Shown: positions 23,083 to 30,887 of the stretch, piece by piece
Position numbering within the stretch: position 1 is the first letter of the stretch
Layout of the letters: each line of letters opens with the position of its first letter
Assembly (NCBI GenBank): GCA_964489135.1
Contig: CAZAXK010000005.1
Location: 1-39,981 of the forward strand
Length of the DNA: 39,981 nucleotides
Reading direction: 5' to 3'
DNA from: JBBTQZ01 sp964489135
GTDB taxonomy: Bacteria; Patescibacteriota; Minisyncoccia; Phycocordibacterales; WO2-35-19
Made by a program: the position numbers and the translations under genes
Notes under the pieces: generated by a model
Database searches by the model: none
What the model saw: only the letters and a program-made list of their open reading frames with translations
Told to the model about the DNA's origin: nothing

Positions 23083-23649
23083 TTATTTTGCGAAATCAAC
23101 TGTTACTGGTTTACGCGCGATCTCCTCTCCCGCTTCGAGCTCGAAGAATTCCATCTTAGCAAAACCAAATATTTTGGCGACTATACTCGAAGGGAATGTT
23201 TCGGTTGCGATATTTAGATCTCGCACATTGCCATTGTAAAATCGGCGTGACGCTTGAATTTTGTTCTCGGTATCGGCGAGTTCTCTTTGGAGTTCGAGGA
23301 AATTTTGATTGGCTTTGAGGTCTGGGTATGCTTCAGCGACTGCGAATACCGATTTGAGGGCACTAGTCAGCATGTTTTCTGCTTCCTTTTTCTCTTGCAA
23401 ACCAGTCGCCCCAAGGGCCATAGCTCGTGCCTTGGTCACATTTTCGAAGGCAGTCGATTCGTGGCTCGCATAACCCTTGATAGTATTTACCAAATTGGGA
23501 ATAAGATCATAACGACGCTTCATTTGTACTTCAATGTCGCTCCATGCTTCTTTGGCTCTGGTTATCAGTCGGACAAATCTGTTGTAAGACAGGACGAACC
23601 ATGCTACGAGCAGACCGACGATGATTAGTATTATGGTAGAAATTTCCAT
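23083..23649 (-). CDS. LemA family membrane protein
   Basis: A 188-residue protein with an N-terminal membrane helix (about 4-22) and a long cytosol- or surface-facing helical bundle. The family segments are EAWSDIEVQMKRRYDLIPNLV (about 37-57), ESTAFENVTKARAMA and ENKIQASRRFYNGNVRDLN, followed by the typical ending FPSSIVAKIFGF near residues 152-163. LemA function is not well defined; it is linked to membrane stress in some bacteria. The gene follows the 59-residue protein by about 10 nt. Confidence 0.95.
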   Translation of the reverse strand: MEISTIILIIVGLLVAWFVLSYNRFVRLITRAKEAWSDIEVQMKRRYDLIPNLVNTIKGYASHESTAFENVTKARAMALGATGLQEKKEAENMLTSALKSVFAVAEAYPDLKANQNFLELQRELADTENKIQASRRFYNGNVRDLNIATETFPSSIVAKIFGFAKMEFFELEAGEEIARKPVTVDFAK

Positions 23650-23659
23650 AGGGTTTGAA

Positions 23660-23839
23660 TTAGCGAATAATGGCTTTATCTAGCTCTAAATACTTACGAC
23701 AACTCTCTCGATCGTAGAATGGGCAGGATACTTCGGTCTTCGAGTTTTCGTCTGAGTAGAGACGATTAGTATAATGCATTATCACAGTCGCACAAAGTGC
23801 GGTAAATGAGGCAAAGATAAGTACCCTCATGTAATGCAT
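23660..23839 (-). CDS. Small secreted or anchored protein, 59 residues
   Basis: This short frame begins at the ATG at 23839 (MHYMRVLIFASF) or three codons later at 23830. It has one hydrophobic N-terminal helix and a charged tail with two cysteines (VSCPFYDRESCRKYLELDKAIIR). A TATAAT box ends 7 nt before the first ATG. The frame fills the gap between the DUF457-like gene and lemA exactly, ending 10 nt before lemA, which supports it as a real gene. I do not recognise the family. The two cysteines could form a disulfide outside the cell. Confidence 0.6.
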   Translation of the reverse strand: MHYMRVLIFASFTALCATVIMHYTNRLYSDENSKTEVSCPFYDRESCRKYLELDKAIIR

Positions 23840-23846
23840 GGGTTGT

Positions 23847-23852
23847 ATTATA
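23847..23852 (-). promoter_or_regulatory. -10 box of the 59-residue protein/lemA group
   Basis: TATAAT on the minus strand overlaps the stop of the previous gene and ends 7 nt before the ATG at 23839. No clear -35 box was found. Confidence 0.4.
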
Positions 23853-24399
23853 CCAAATTTGGTTTCTTTTTGCTTCTACGAATTACAAGTAGCCAGATTA
23901 GGTAAGCAAGAGCGAGAGCGCTATAGTTGATAACCATAAATGTCGGGTGTGCCCATGATATACCATGCCCGAATTTGTAGGGAGATATGGGGAATAAAAA
24001 CGGTGTCTCGTAGAAATCCTTATGGGTTGGTATATCGATTAGTATATGAAGTAGCCAGCCAAACAGTGGGTAATAAATGGCACTTTGGTACATGCGATTC
24101 CCAAGTGCATTTTTCCGAAGCAAGCGCCAAATGTAGACGGCAAGAAGGATTGCACCGAAGATAACGATACTATGGGTGTAGTTGTAAGACTCGGAAGCAA
24201 ATCTAACCGGCCAAGCAGTCGAGCCAACAAGCTCCATAAAACCTTTGCGTGCAAAGAAACCATATATGAAAACGGGAGCAAAGGACAAAAGATCAGGCAA
24301 TACTCCGAAGAGTACCGCTACAAAGCGATTTATTTTGTCCAAGCGGTACTTTTTGTAGAACACAACATTCGTCCAAGCTGTGTGAGCAAAAATATCCAT
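23848..24399 (-). CDS. DUF457/YdjM-like membrane metal-dependent hydrolase
   Basis: I start at the ATG at 24399 (MDIFAHTAW), giving 183 residues; a longer frame would run through the structured RNA upstream. The protein has four or five membrane helices and His/Asp pairs typical of the family: DIFAHTAW, LFGVLPDLLSF, NYTHSIVIF, GWLLHILIDIPTH and GHGISWAHP. These His and Asp residues face one side and could bind metal. The biochemical role of this family is poorly known; phospholipase-like activity has been proposed for relatives. It is the first gene downstream of a candidate regulatory RNA with a terminator, which ends 18 nt before the ATG. Confidence 0.8.
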   Translation of the reverse strand: MDIFAHTAWTNVVFYKKYRLDKINRFVAVLFGVLPDLLSFAPVFIYGFFARKGFMELVGSTAWPVRFASESYNYTHSIVIFGAILLAVYIWRLLRKNALGNRMYQSAIYYPLFGWLLHILIDIPTHKDFYETPFLFPISPYKFGHGISWAHPTFMVINYSALALAYLIWLLVIRRSKKKPNLV

Positions 24400-24416
24400 G
24401 CGCTTTATTTTAGCAT

Positions 24417-24446
24417 AAAAAGCAAAGCCATCTTTGAAGATGGCTT
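24417..24446 (-). terminator. Terminator of the candidate RNA, before the DUF457-like gene
   Basis: AAGCCATC and GATGGCTT pair perfectly around a 6-nt loop, followed by TGCTTTTT on the minus strand. It ends 18 nt before the ATG at 24399. Confidence 0.85.
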
Positions 24447-24560
24447 GAATCAGAGAGAACTGAGAGGGCGGACGCAAGTGGTCCGGCGAAGCACTGAGGG
24501 GCGTCGTGTAGAAATCACCCCCTCCAATACCGGGCCTGGTGAGGCGCCTGGCCCTCTCTG
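24417..24560 (-). ncRNA. Candidate structured RNA (independent ncRNA or leader of the DUF457-like gene)
   Basis: A strong promoter (TTGACA-N17-TATTAT) points to a start near 24560, and an intrinsic terminator ends at 24417, giving about 144 nt. The ends can close. CAGAGAG (24560-24554) pairs with CTCTCTG (24457-24451), while GAGAGGGC (24558-24551) can instead pair with GCCCTCTC (24469-24462). So the 5' end has two competing partners. Inside lie GGAC/GTCC, GAGGGG/CCCCTC and CACC/GGTG stems. No credible open frame or SRP, 6S, tmRNA or known riboswitch signature was recognised. The terminator right before the next ATG would also suit a cis-acting attenuator. Confidence 0.55.
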
Positions 24561-24566
24561 CGCAGT

Positions 24567-24595
24567 ATAATAGTACAACCGAAAACCCCTGTCAA
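24567..24595 (-). promoter_or_regulatory. Strong sigma-70 promoter of the candidate RNA
   Basis: Minus strand TTGACA (24595-24590), exactly 17 nt, TATTAT (24572-24567). It is the only promoter in the window with a perfect -35 box. It starts 7 nt after the groEL terminator hairpin. Confidence 0.8.
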
Positions 24596-24601
24596 GCACA
24601 A

Positions 24602-24638
24602 GAAAACACCAGAAGCGCTTTGCAGGTCTGGTGTTTTC
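24602..24638 (-). terminator. groEL terminator
   Basis: GAAAACACCAGA and TCTGGTGTTTTC form a perfect 12-bp stem, with the U-rich 3' arm continuing into TTG. It lies 28 nt after the groEL stop. Confidence 0.8.
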
Positions 24639-24665
24639 CATTAACGTTTTAATGGTATACCACTT

Positions 24666-26300
24666 TTAATAATCCATCTCTTCCGGACCGTGAGGTTTCT
24701 TTTTTGGTTCGGGCTCATCGGCAATAGCCACCTCTGTAGTAAGAAGGATCGAAGCTGCCGAGGAAGCATTTTGCAGAGCCGTGCGAGTAACTTTGACCGG
24801 ATCAATGATTCCATCTTTGATGAGATCGTCGCTAAACTCTTCGGCCATAGCATTGAATCCGGCATTTTCCTTTTCGGAGTTCATTATTTTTTCTACCGCG
24901 ACCGACCCATCAGCATTGCCTGTGTTTAGCACGATTTGGCGCAACGGCTCTTCGAGCGCACGCAATATTATGTTGTAGCCCAGAGCAACTTCTGGGGTCG
25001 CGAAATTTTTAGATTTTTCACCCTTCATTTTCTTTGCCACTCTCACCAGAGCGCTTCCGCCTCCGGCGACTATCCCCTCCGCAATCGCCGCCTTTGTTGC
25101 TGCGACTGCATCTTCGATCTTGAGCTTCAGGTACTTCATTTCCGTTTCAGTCGCTGCCCCAACGCGAATCACCGCTACACCACCAGAAAGTTTGGCGATC
25201 CTTTCATCGATCTTTTCTTTGTCGTATTTCGATTCAGTTGTTTCTCTCTGCTTTTTGAGCGACTTAACTCGTGCCTCAATTTCGGCTTTTTTACCCTTAC
25301 CACCGACGATAATCGTATGGTCCTTGGTAGCGACAATTTTTGTTGCTCTACCAAGCATATCTACAGTAGCTGATTCGAGCTTTAGCCCTAGGTCCTCTGA
25401 TACCACCTTGGCCCCAACAGTGACCGCAATATCCTCAAGCATCTCCTTCTTCCTGTCGCCATAGCCCGGAGCTTTAACTACCAAGATAGAGAAACCGCCT
25501 CTAAGTTTATTTACGAGAAAAGTAGCCAGAGCTTCGCCGTCACAATCATCAGCGACGATAACCAACTCCTTTTTACCAGTCTGAGCCAAAGATTCTAGGA
25601 GCGGCAACACATCTTTGATGGCCGATATTTTGCGATCGGTGAGCAGAACAGGCACATCCTTGTATTCTGCCTCCATTCTTTCTGAGTTGGTGATCATATA
25701 AGGCGAAACGAACCCCTTATCAAACTCGAGCCCTTCTACCACTTCCGAATCTACTCCAAAGGTTTGGGACTCTTCTACCGTTACCACCCCATCTTTACCC
25801 ACCTTCTCTATCGTTTCGGCAATAATAGACCCCATCTCTTCCGATTCGGCAGAAATGGTAGCAACCTGTCTTATTTCATCTTTGTTCTTTATCGGCTTTG
25901 CGATTTGACCAAGGATTGTTACCGCCTTGGCAGTCGCCTCTTCTATACCGTTGCGCAAACTCATTGCATTAACCCCCATAGAAGAATGTTTGAGTCCTTC
26001 ATTAACGATCGCCTGAGCCAATATAAGAGAGGTGGTTGTGCCATCACCTGCGATTTCATTGGTCTTGTTGGCCACCTCCTTTACTATTTCGGCACCCATG
26101 TTCTCAAACTTATCTCGGAGGGAAATTTCTTTGGCAATCGAGACACCGTCATTCGTTATCGTTGGAGCACCATAACTTTTGTCGATAACAACATTCCTAC
26201 CCCTTGGGCCAATGGTAACTTTGACCGTGTCGACGACCGCGTCGACACCCCTCTTCAAGGCCTTCCTCGCCTCTTCATTGAAAATTATTTGCTTTGCCAT
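24666..26300 (-). CDS. groEL: Chaperonin GroEL
   Basis: The ATP-driven folding chamber subunit, 544 residues, full length. It has VTIGPRGRNVVIDKSYGAPTITNDG near the start, the ATP-binding GDGTTT motif (85-90), the apical domain with ELVIVADDCDGEALATFLVNKLRGG, and the GGGSALVRV block. The usual Gly-Gly-Met tail is missing; the protein ends ...PHGPEEMDY. No SD is present; a weak TAACTT box ends 6 nt before the ATG, so it may be read both from groES and on its own. A terminator follows directly. Confidence 0.98.
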   Translation of the reverse strand: MAKQIIFNEEARKALKRGVDAVVDTVKVTIGPRGRNVVIDKSYGAPTITNDGVSIAKEISLRDKFENMGAEIVKEVANKTNEIAGDGTTTSLILAQAIVNEGLKHSSMGVNAMSLRNGIEEATAKAVTILGQIAKPIKNKDEIRQVATISAESEEMGSIIAETIEKVGKDGVVTVEESQTFGVDSEVVEGLEFDKGFVSPYMITNSERMEAEYKDVPVLLTDRKISAIKDVLPLLESLAQTGKKELVIVADDCDGEALATFLVNKLRGGFSILVVKAPGYGDRKKEMLEDIAVTVGAKVVSEDLGLKLESATVDMLGRATKIVATKDHTIIVGGKGKKAEIEARVKSLKKQRETTESKYDKEKIDERIAKLSGGVAVIRVGAATETEMKYLKLKIEDAVAATKAAIAEGIVAGGGSALVRVAKKMKGEKSKNFATPEVALGYNIILRALEEPLRQIVLNTGNADGSVAVEKIMNSEKENAGFNAMAEEFSDDLIKDGIIDPVKVTRTALQNASSAASILLTTEVAIADEPEPKKKPHGPEEMDY

Positions 26301-26370
26301 TTCTTTAAGTTAAATTTGAAATCTAAAAAATCAAACCTTAAGTTTTGAGATATAAGATTTTAGATTTGAT

Positions 26371-26742
26371 TTAGCTAATAATTGCGAGAATATTTTCTTC
26401 TTTCAGAATGTAATATTCCTCATTCTCGTACTTGATTTCGTCATAGCCATAGCGCGAGAAGACTACCTTATCACCCACCTTGACCGAGGGCTTTATAAGA
26501 ACCCCGTCGTCCCACCTCCCTTCACCTACAGCGATAACCTTGCCCTGTTCGGGCTTTTCTTTGCTTACAGTATCCGGAATTATGATTCCAAAGGCCGTAG
26601 TCTTGCCTGCCTCTTCCGCTGTCATGGGCTTGAGTAGCACTCTGTCACCCAAAGGCACTATCCTTGGGCCTTTATTTATCTTTTGACTCACAATTTTCGA
26701 TTTATTTCCCACCGTTTTGGTAACCTTTTTTTTCATTGTCAT
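26371..26742 (-). CDS. groES: Co-chaperonin GroES
   Basis: The lid of the GroEL chamber. I start at the ATG at 26742 (MTMKKKVTKT), giving 123 residues; the ATG at 26736 is equally possible. The ATG at 26799 lies inside the promoter -10 region, and its first 19 residues are unlike GroES. The core has IVPLGDRVLLKP, the mobile loop TAFGIIIPDTVSKEKPEQGKVIAVGEG and VGDKVVFSRYGYDEIKYENEEYYILKEENILAII. A 20-25 residue basic extension precedes the normal GroES start. It lies 70 nt before groEL and forms an operon with it. No CIRCE (HrcA) operator is visible. Confidence 0.95.
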   Translation of the reverse strand: MTMKKKVTKTVGNKSKIVSQKINKGPRIVPLGDRVLLKPMTAEEAGKTTAFGIIIPDTVSKEKPEQGKVIAVGEGRWDDGVLIKPSVKVGDKVVFSRYGYDEIKYENEEYYILKEENILAIIS

Positions 26743-26797
26743 ATAGCTTTGGTTTTGGTTAGTTAGTAAATAAGAGCCCGATCCATTTGCGCGAGTC

Positions 26798-26847
26798 ATT
26801 ATATTATATTCTCCCGACCTTGCAAGAGTTTGCTTTTGTGCTAGAAT
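26798..26847. promoter_or_regulatory. Divergent groES/secG promoters sharing one -35 hexamer
   Basis: The palindromic TTGCAA at 26820-26825 is at 16-nt spacing from TAGAAT (26842-26847, preceded by TGC) on the plus strand. On the minus strand it is at 16-nt spacing from TATAAT (26803-26798). It therefore can act as -35 box for both directions. A second overlapping TATAAT (26808-26803) on the minus strand has too short a spacer. Confidence 0.6.
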
Positions 26848-26864
26848 GAGCGGACCGAATTGTT

Positions 26865-27077
26865 ATGTTGTCCTACATTCAAATTTTGCTCGCCGTTGTA
26901 TTGGGAGCTCTCGTCCTAATCCAGCAATCCGAAGGGAGCTTGGGCTCTGCCTTTGGAGGTGGCAACTTAGGTGAAAGCACCCACACTCGCAGAGGGCCAG
27001 AACTCTGGATCTTTCGATTCACCATCATTGTAGCGGTAGCATTTGTTGCCTCAACTCTTGCAAATCTGATATACTAA
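26865..27077 (+). CDS. secG: Preprotein translocase subunit SecG
   Basis: SecG is the small third subunit of the SecYEG channel. The 70-residue protein has two membrane helices (about 3-19 and 48-68) and the family loop IQQSEGSLGSAFGGG between them, followed by HTRRGPE before the second helix. The predicted transcript starts about 11 nt before the ATG. It is divergent from groES and 94 nt upstream of the oligopeptide-type binding protein gene. Confidence 0.93.
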   Translation: MLSYIQILLAVVLGALVLIQQSEGSLGSAFGGGNLGESTHTRRGPELWIFRFTIIVAVAFVASTLANLIY

Positions 27078-27171
27078 ATTTTCTTTTCCCGACTTTTCTA
27101 ATTGTCAGCAACTCTCAAAAAACTATTTAGGCACTAGGTTACAGTTTAACTAAATTTTTCAAATACATATA

Positions 27172-28941
27172 ATGAACAGATTGGAAAAAATTTCATCTTT
27201 TTTTGATGCTCTATTTGTCCGTGAGCGTGGTACAAATCTCACCATGAGAGGCGAACAACTTATAAAAAACCTCAGACCAGCTGAGAAACTACTCTTTGTT
27301 GTTCTTACAATTATTGCGACCGTAAGTGCACTTTTGCTTTTGACCAGAATTCATCAGACTTTCTTGGTTGAGATACCAGCTGAAGGAGGGAGCTTTGTCG
27401 AAGGACTCATTGGCAATCCCCGATTTATAAACCCAATTCTTGCCATATCAGACACAGACAAAGACATCGGCGCCCTCGTCTATTCGGGCCTATTGCGAGC
27501 AATGCCTGACGGCACTTATAGAAATGATTTGGCCGAAAACCTAAGCGTCTCGGAAGATGGCCTAGTCTATGACATCACGATAAAAGAGAACGCCTTCTTT
27601 CATGACGGCACCCCTGTTACAAGTGATGACATAATTTTTACAATAGAAAAAAGTCTTGATCCGATTATCAAGAGCCCAAAACGCGCCAATTGGGAAGGAG
27701 TAACGATAGAAAAGATCGGTACAAAATCACTAAAATTCACACTAAAGAAGCCCTTTGCCCCGTTTATGGACGCTTTGACGATAGGTATATTACCCAAGCA
27801 TATTTGGGAGAGCGCCTCCTCAGAAGAGTTCCCCTTTAGCGAGTGGAATGTGACCCCTATAGGATCCGGACCGTATAAAGTAAGTACTACCAAAAGAAAT
27901 TCCGCAGGTATACCGAGCTCCATATCGCTTACTTCATGGGAAAAGCATAACGATGGCAAACCCTACATAAAATCCATCACCTTCAAATTTTTCCAGAACG
28001 AAAAGTCATTGCTTGACGCCTACGACGCAGGAGAAATTGATAGCATTGCCAGAATAAGCAAGGAAGCAGCTGCGACGATGTCACAAAAAAGAAATCTTTT
28101 GGTTTCTTCTATGCCAAGAGTTTTTGGTGCCTTCTTCAACCAAAATGTCGCACCCGTTTTCCTCAACAAGGAGGTTAGAAAATCCTTGAGTATACTCGCT
28201 CCAAAAGACAAAATCGTAAACGAGGTACTCCTTGGGTTTGGTTCAGTTGCGCTTGGTCCCACGCCTCTCCAAAAGAGAACCGCCGAAGAAAATGCACCCG
28301 ACCGGCTAGAGGAAGCGAAGGAAATCCTCGCCAAAGCTGGATGGAAAATAGATGAAGCAGACGGGATACTTAAGAAAAAGACCAAATCTGAAACCACTTC
28401 TCTTTCTTTCACCATAAGCACTGCCGACACTCCTGAACTCAAGCAAACGGCCGAAATATTGAAAGAGGCATGGCAAAAACTTGGGGCCAGGATTGATATA
28501 AAAGTTTTCGAAGCAAGCGACCTGAACCAAAATGTCATCCGACCGAGGAAGTATGATGTTCTGCTTTTTGGCGAAGTCATAAAAAATGAGAACGATCTTT
28601 ATTCTTTCTGGCACTCTTCAGAGCGCAACGACCCCGGCCTAAACATCCCCCTTTATGCAAACATAACAGCTGATAAATTACTCGAAGAAATGCGGTCAGA
28701 GCAAGACAAGGATAAAAGACGAGAAAAGCTTGGCCTGCTTACTGAAGAAATTGATGAGGACATTCCCGCAATATTCCTCTTTGTACCAAGCACCCTCTAT
28801 TTGCCTTCTCCCAATATAAAGAATATTTCCTTACCGACCGTTGGGGGGCCAAGCGAAAGATTTGCCTCCATTCACGGCTGGTATATAGAGACCGACAAGG
28901 TCTGGAGAATGTTCGCAAAACAAACCGAGGATACAATCTAG
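27172..28941 (+). CDS. Membrane-anchored ABC-type substrate-binding protein, family 5 (peptide type)
   Basis: A 589-residue protein with a cytoplasmic N-terminal segment of about 40 residues, a membrane helix (about 40-60) and an SBP_bac_5 domain. Family elements are GNPRFINPIL, IGALVYSGLLR, LAENLSVSEDGLVYDITIKENAFFHDG (split into the usual YTFxLR-like block, about 122-148), PVTSDDIIFTIEK and IGSGPYKV. The long N-terminus before the helix is unlike a signal peptide, so the protein is a type II anchored protein. No oligopeptide permease genes are near. RNase J starts 24 nt downstream, so they may be co-transcribed. Confidence 0.93.
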   Translation: MNRLEKISSFFDALFVRERGTNLTMRGEQLIKNLRPAEKLLFVVLTIIATVSALLLLTRIHQTFLVEIPAEGGSFVEGLIGNPRFINPILAISDTDKDIGALVYSGLLRAMPDGTYRNDLAENLSVSEDGLVYDITIKENAFFHDGTPVTSDDIIFTIEKSLDPIIKSPKRANWEGVTIEKIGTKSLKFTLKKPFAPFMDALTIGILPKHIWESASSEEFPFSEWNVTPIGSGPYKVSTTKRNSAGIPSSISLTSWEKHNDGKPYIKSITFKFFQNEKSLLDAYDAGEIDSIARISKEAAATMSQKRNLLVSSMPRVFGAFFNQNVAPVFLNKEVRKSLSILAPKDKIVNEVLLGFGSVALGPTPLQKRTAEENAPDRLEEAKEILAKAGWKIDEADGILKKKTKSETTSLSFTISTADTPELKQTAEILKEAWQKLGARIDIKVFEASDLNQNVIRPRKYDVLLFGEVIKNENDLYSFWHSSERNDPGLNIPLYANITADKLLEEMRSEQDKDKRREKLGLLTEEIDEDIPAIFLFVPSTLYLPSPNIKNISLPTVGGPSERFASIHGWYIETDKVWRMFAKQTEDTI

Positions 28942-28965
28942 ATTTCTAAAATTAAAAGCAAAACC

Positions 28966-30873
28966 ATGATACACCGAGAAAGAATAAGAAGTTACCACGC
29001 ACCAAGCTCACCTAAAGTTGGCCAATCAAGAAGCCACGCTCCAAGGCGCACCTTTACCACAAGTCCACAAGCAGTTCCGAGTACGAAAACACCAAACAAG
29101 AGGAAACGTTTTGATAGTAGGCCACCAAAGAGACGCCCTTCTCCCCCACCAAACAGCACACACCGACAGACCTCCAAAAACCCAGAGACTTTGGGCCTGC
29201 CTTCTGTGGGCAACAACATTCGAATAATTCCACTTGGTGGTGTCGAGGAAATCGGACGCAACATGACCGCAATCGAGATCGGTGAGGATATAATAGTTAT
29301 CGACGCTGGTTTTCAATTCAAGGACGAAGACTCCCCTGGTATCGACTACATCCTACCCAACACGAAATACCTTGAGGAAAGAAAGGATAGAATTAAAGGG
29401 CTATTCATCACCCACGGTCATCTCGACCACATAGGGGGTATCCCTTACATTATAGACCGCATTGGTTACCCAACGGTATATACCCGACAATTTGGAGCAA
29501 TAATGGTACAAAAAAGACAAGAGGAATTCCCCCATCTAAAACCGATTGACCTAAAAGTAATCAGTGGAGACGAGAGCATAATGTGCGGAAAGATAAAAGT
29601 AAGCACCTTCCCGATTTCACACACCATTCCCGACTCTATGGGCCTTGTTATCCACACTGATTACGGCGAGATTGTTTTTATTGAAGACGTACGTGTCGAC
29701 AACATAAAAGGCGTCCCGACCGAAGAAGAAGTCAAGCAATATGAGCGGTTCAAAAACATGAATGTGCTTTTGCTTACCATGGATTCCACTTCAATAGAGA
29801 AGCCAGGCTTCTCATTGTCGGAAAATGTGGTAGCCGAAAACATCGAACGCTTCATAAAGGAAACCAAGGCCAGATTAATTATCGGTACTTTCGCCAGCCA
29901 AGTAGAGCGTATCATCTCGATCGTCAAAACAGCAGAAAAATACGGCAAAAAGATCGCGGTTGAAGGGCGTAGTATGAAAACCAACCTCGAAATCATCAAG
30001 CTCTTGAAGCTTGCCGAGATTACCAACATTATTCCGATCGAAGAAATCGAAAACTACCCACCCGATAGAATTGTCATGCTCGTGACCGGAGCACAGGGTG
30101 AAGAATTTGCCGCCCTCATGCGAATAGCGAACAAGAGCCATAAATACGTCCGACTACGCAAAACAGACACCATACTTTTGTCATCCTCGATTATTCCAAC
30201 CAACCACAAAGCTATTGTTAAGCTCAAAGACAATCTTTATCGCTCCGAGGCCAAAGTGGTTACTTATCTGGATTCAGATATTCATGCCTCGGGCCACGGC
30301 AACCGTGACGAACTGCGCTGGATCCACAACCAGATGAAATACCGTTTCTTCATGCCAGTACACGGCAACCACTATATGCTCTGCCAGCACGCCGAATTGT
30401 CTCAAATGGTTGGCACCCCACGCGAAAATATTGTTATCCCCGATAACGGATCAATAGTCGAAATTTACGATGAAGGCAAAAAAATAAAAATTCTCAAGGA
30501 GAAGGCTCCGAGCGATTTGGTCATGGTTGATGGCTTTGCCATAGGCGACATCCAAGAAGTCGTACTCCGCGATCGTCAAATGCTCGCTGAAGATGGCATG
30601 TTCGTAATCGTTGCTGTGATTAACCTCAAGACCGGCAAGCTGCGCAAATCACCAGACATCATCTCGCGTGGTTTCGTATATCTCAGAGAGTCGCAGGAGC
30701 TACTTAACCAAACCAGGTTGCTTATAAAGAAGACCATAGAAGACTCGACCCACAACACCAACCCAATCAATTTTGACTTCGTAAAATCGCAGGTGACGGA
30801 TTCAGTCGCTCGATTTCTCTTCCAACAAACTGCCAAAAAACCGATAGTCATACCGGTAGTGCTGGGATTGTAG
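28966..30873 (+). CDS. rnj: Ribonuclease J with basic N-terminal extension
   Basis: RNase J is a 5'-3' exo- and endonuclease for mRNA turnover and rRNA processing. The 635-residue protein starts with about 83 residues rich in Arg, Lys, Pro and Ser that look disordered. The metallo-beta-lactamase core begins at IRIIPLGGVEEIGRNM. The metal site is H150-G-H152-L-D154-H155, followed by PISHTIPDS (about 215) and the beta-CASP region. TILLSSSIIPTN lies in the core, and SGHGNRDELRWI plus HGNHYML follow. The C-terminal domain is complete. The tail may bind RNA or partner proteins. It sits after the SBP gene and 14 nt before the transporter gene. Confidence 0.97.
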   Translation: MIHRERIRSYHAPSSPKVGQSRSHAPRRTFTTSPQAVPSTKTPNKRKRFDSRPPKRRPSPPPNSTHRQTSKNPETLGLPSVGNNIRIIPLGGVEEIGRNMTAIEIGEDIIVIDAGFQFKDEDSPGIDYILPNTKYLEERKDRIKGLFITHGHLDHIGGIPYIIDRIGYPTVYTRQFGAIMVQKRQEEFPHLKPIDLKVISGDESIMCGKIKVSTFPISHTIPDSMGLVIHTDYGEIVFIEDVRVDNIKGVPTEEEVKQYERFKNMNVLLLTMDSTSIEKPGFSLSENVVAENIERFIKETKARLIIGTFASQVERIISIVKTAEKYGKKIAVEGRSMKTNLEIIKLLKLAEITNIIPIEEIENYPPDRIVMLVTGAQGEEFAALMRIANKSHKYVRLRKTDTILLSSSIIPTNHKAIVKLKDNLYRSEAKVVTYLDSDIHASGHGNRDELRWIHNQMKYRFFMPVHGNHYMLCQHAELSQMVGTPRENIVIPDNGSIVEIYDEGKKIKILKEKAPSDLVMVDGFAIGDIQEVVLRDRQMLAEDGMFVIVAVINLKTGKLRKSPDIISRGFVYLRESQELLNQTRLLIKKTIEDSTHNTNPINFDFVKSQVTDSVARFLFQQTAKKPIVIPVVLGL

Positions 30874-30879
30874 TAGAAT
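30874..30879 (+). promoter_or_regulatory. -10 box of the MFS gene
   Basis: TAGAAT follows the RNase J stop region and ends 8 nt before the ATG at 30888. The -35 region is poor, so read-through from rnj is an alternative. Confidence 0.35.
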
Positions 30880-30887
30880 AGACCCTT

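Noticed and set aside
24417..24560. Candidate RNA as SRP 4.5S RNA or 6S RNA
   Set aside because: The GGAAG/AGCAG core of SRP RNA is missing, and I could not draw a 6S-type long hairpin with central bubble.
26742..26799. GroES start at the upstream ATG (26799)
   Set aside because: The ATG overlaps the best -10 box, and the extra 19 residues do not look like GroES. A leaderless start from another box cannot be fully excluded.
26743..26864. CIRCE heat-shock operator before groESL
   Set aside because: No TTAGCACTC-N9-GAGTGCTAA-like inverted repeat is present.
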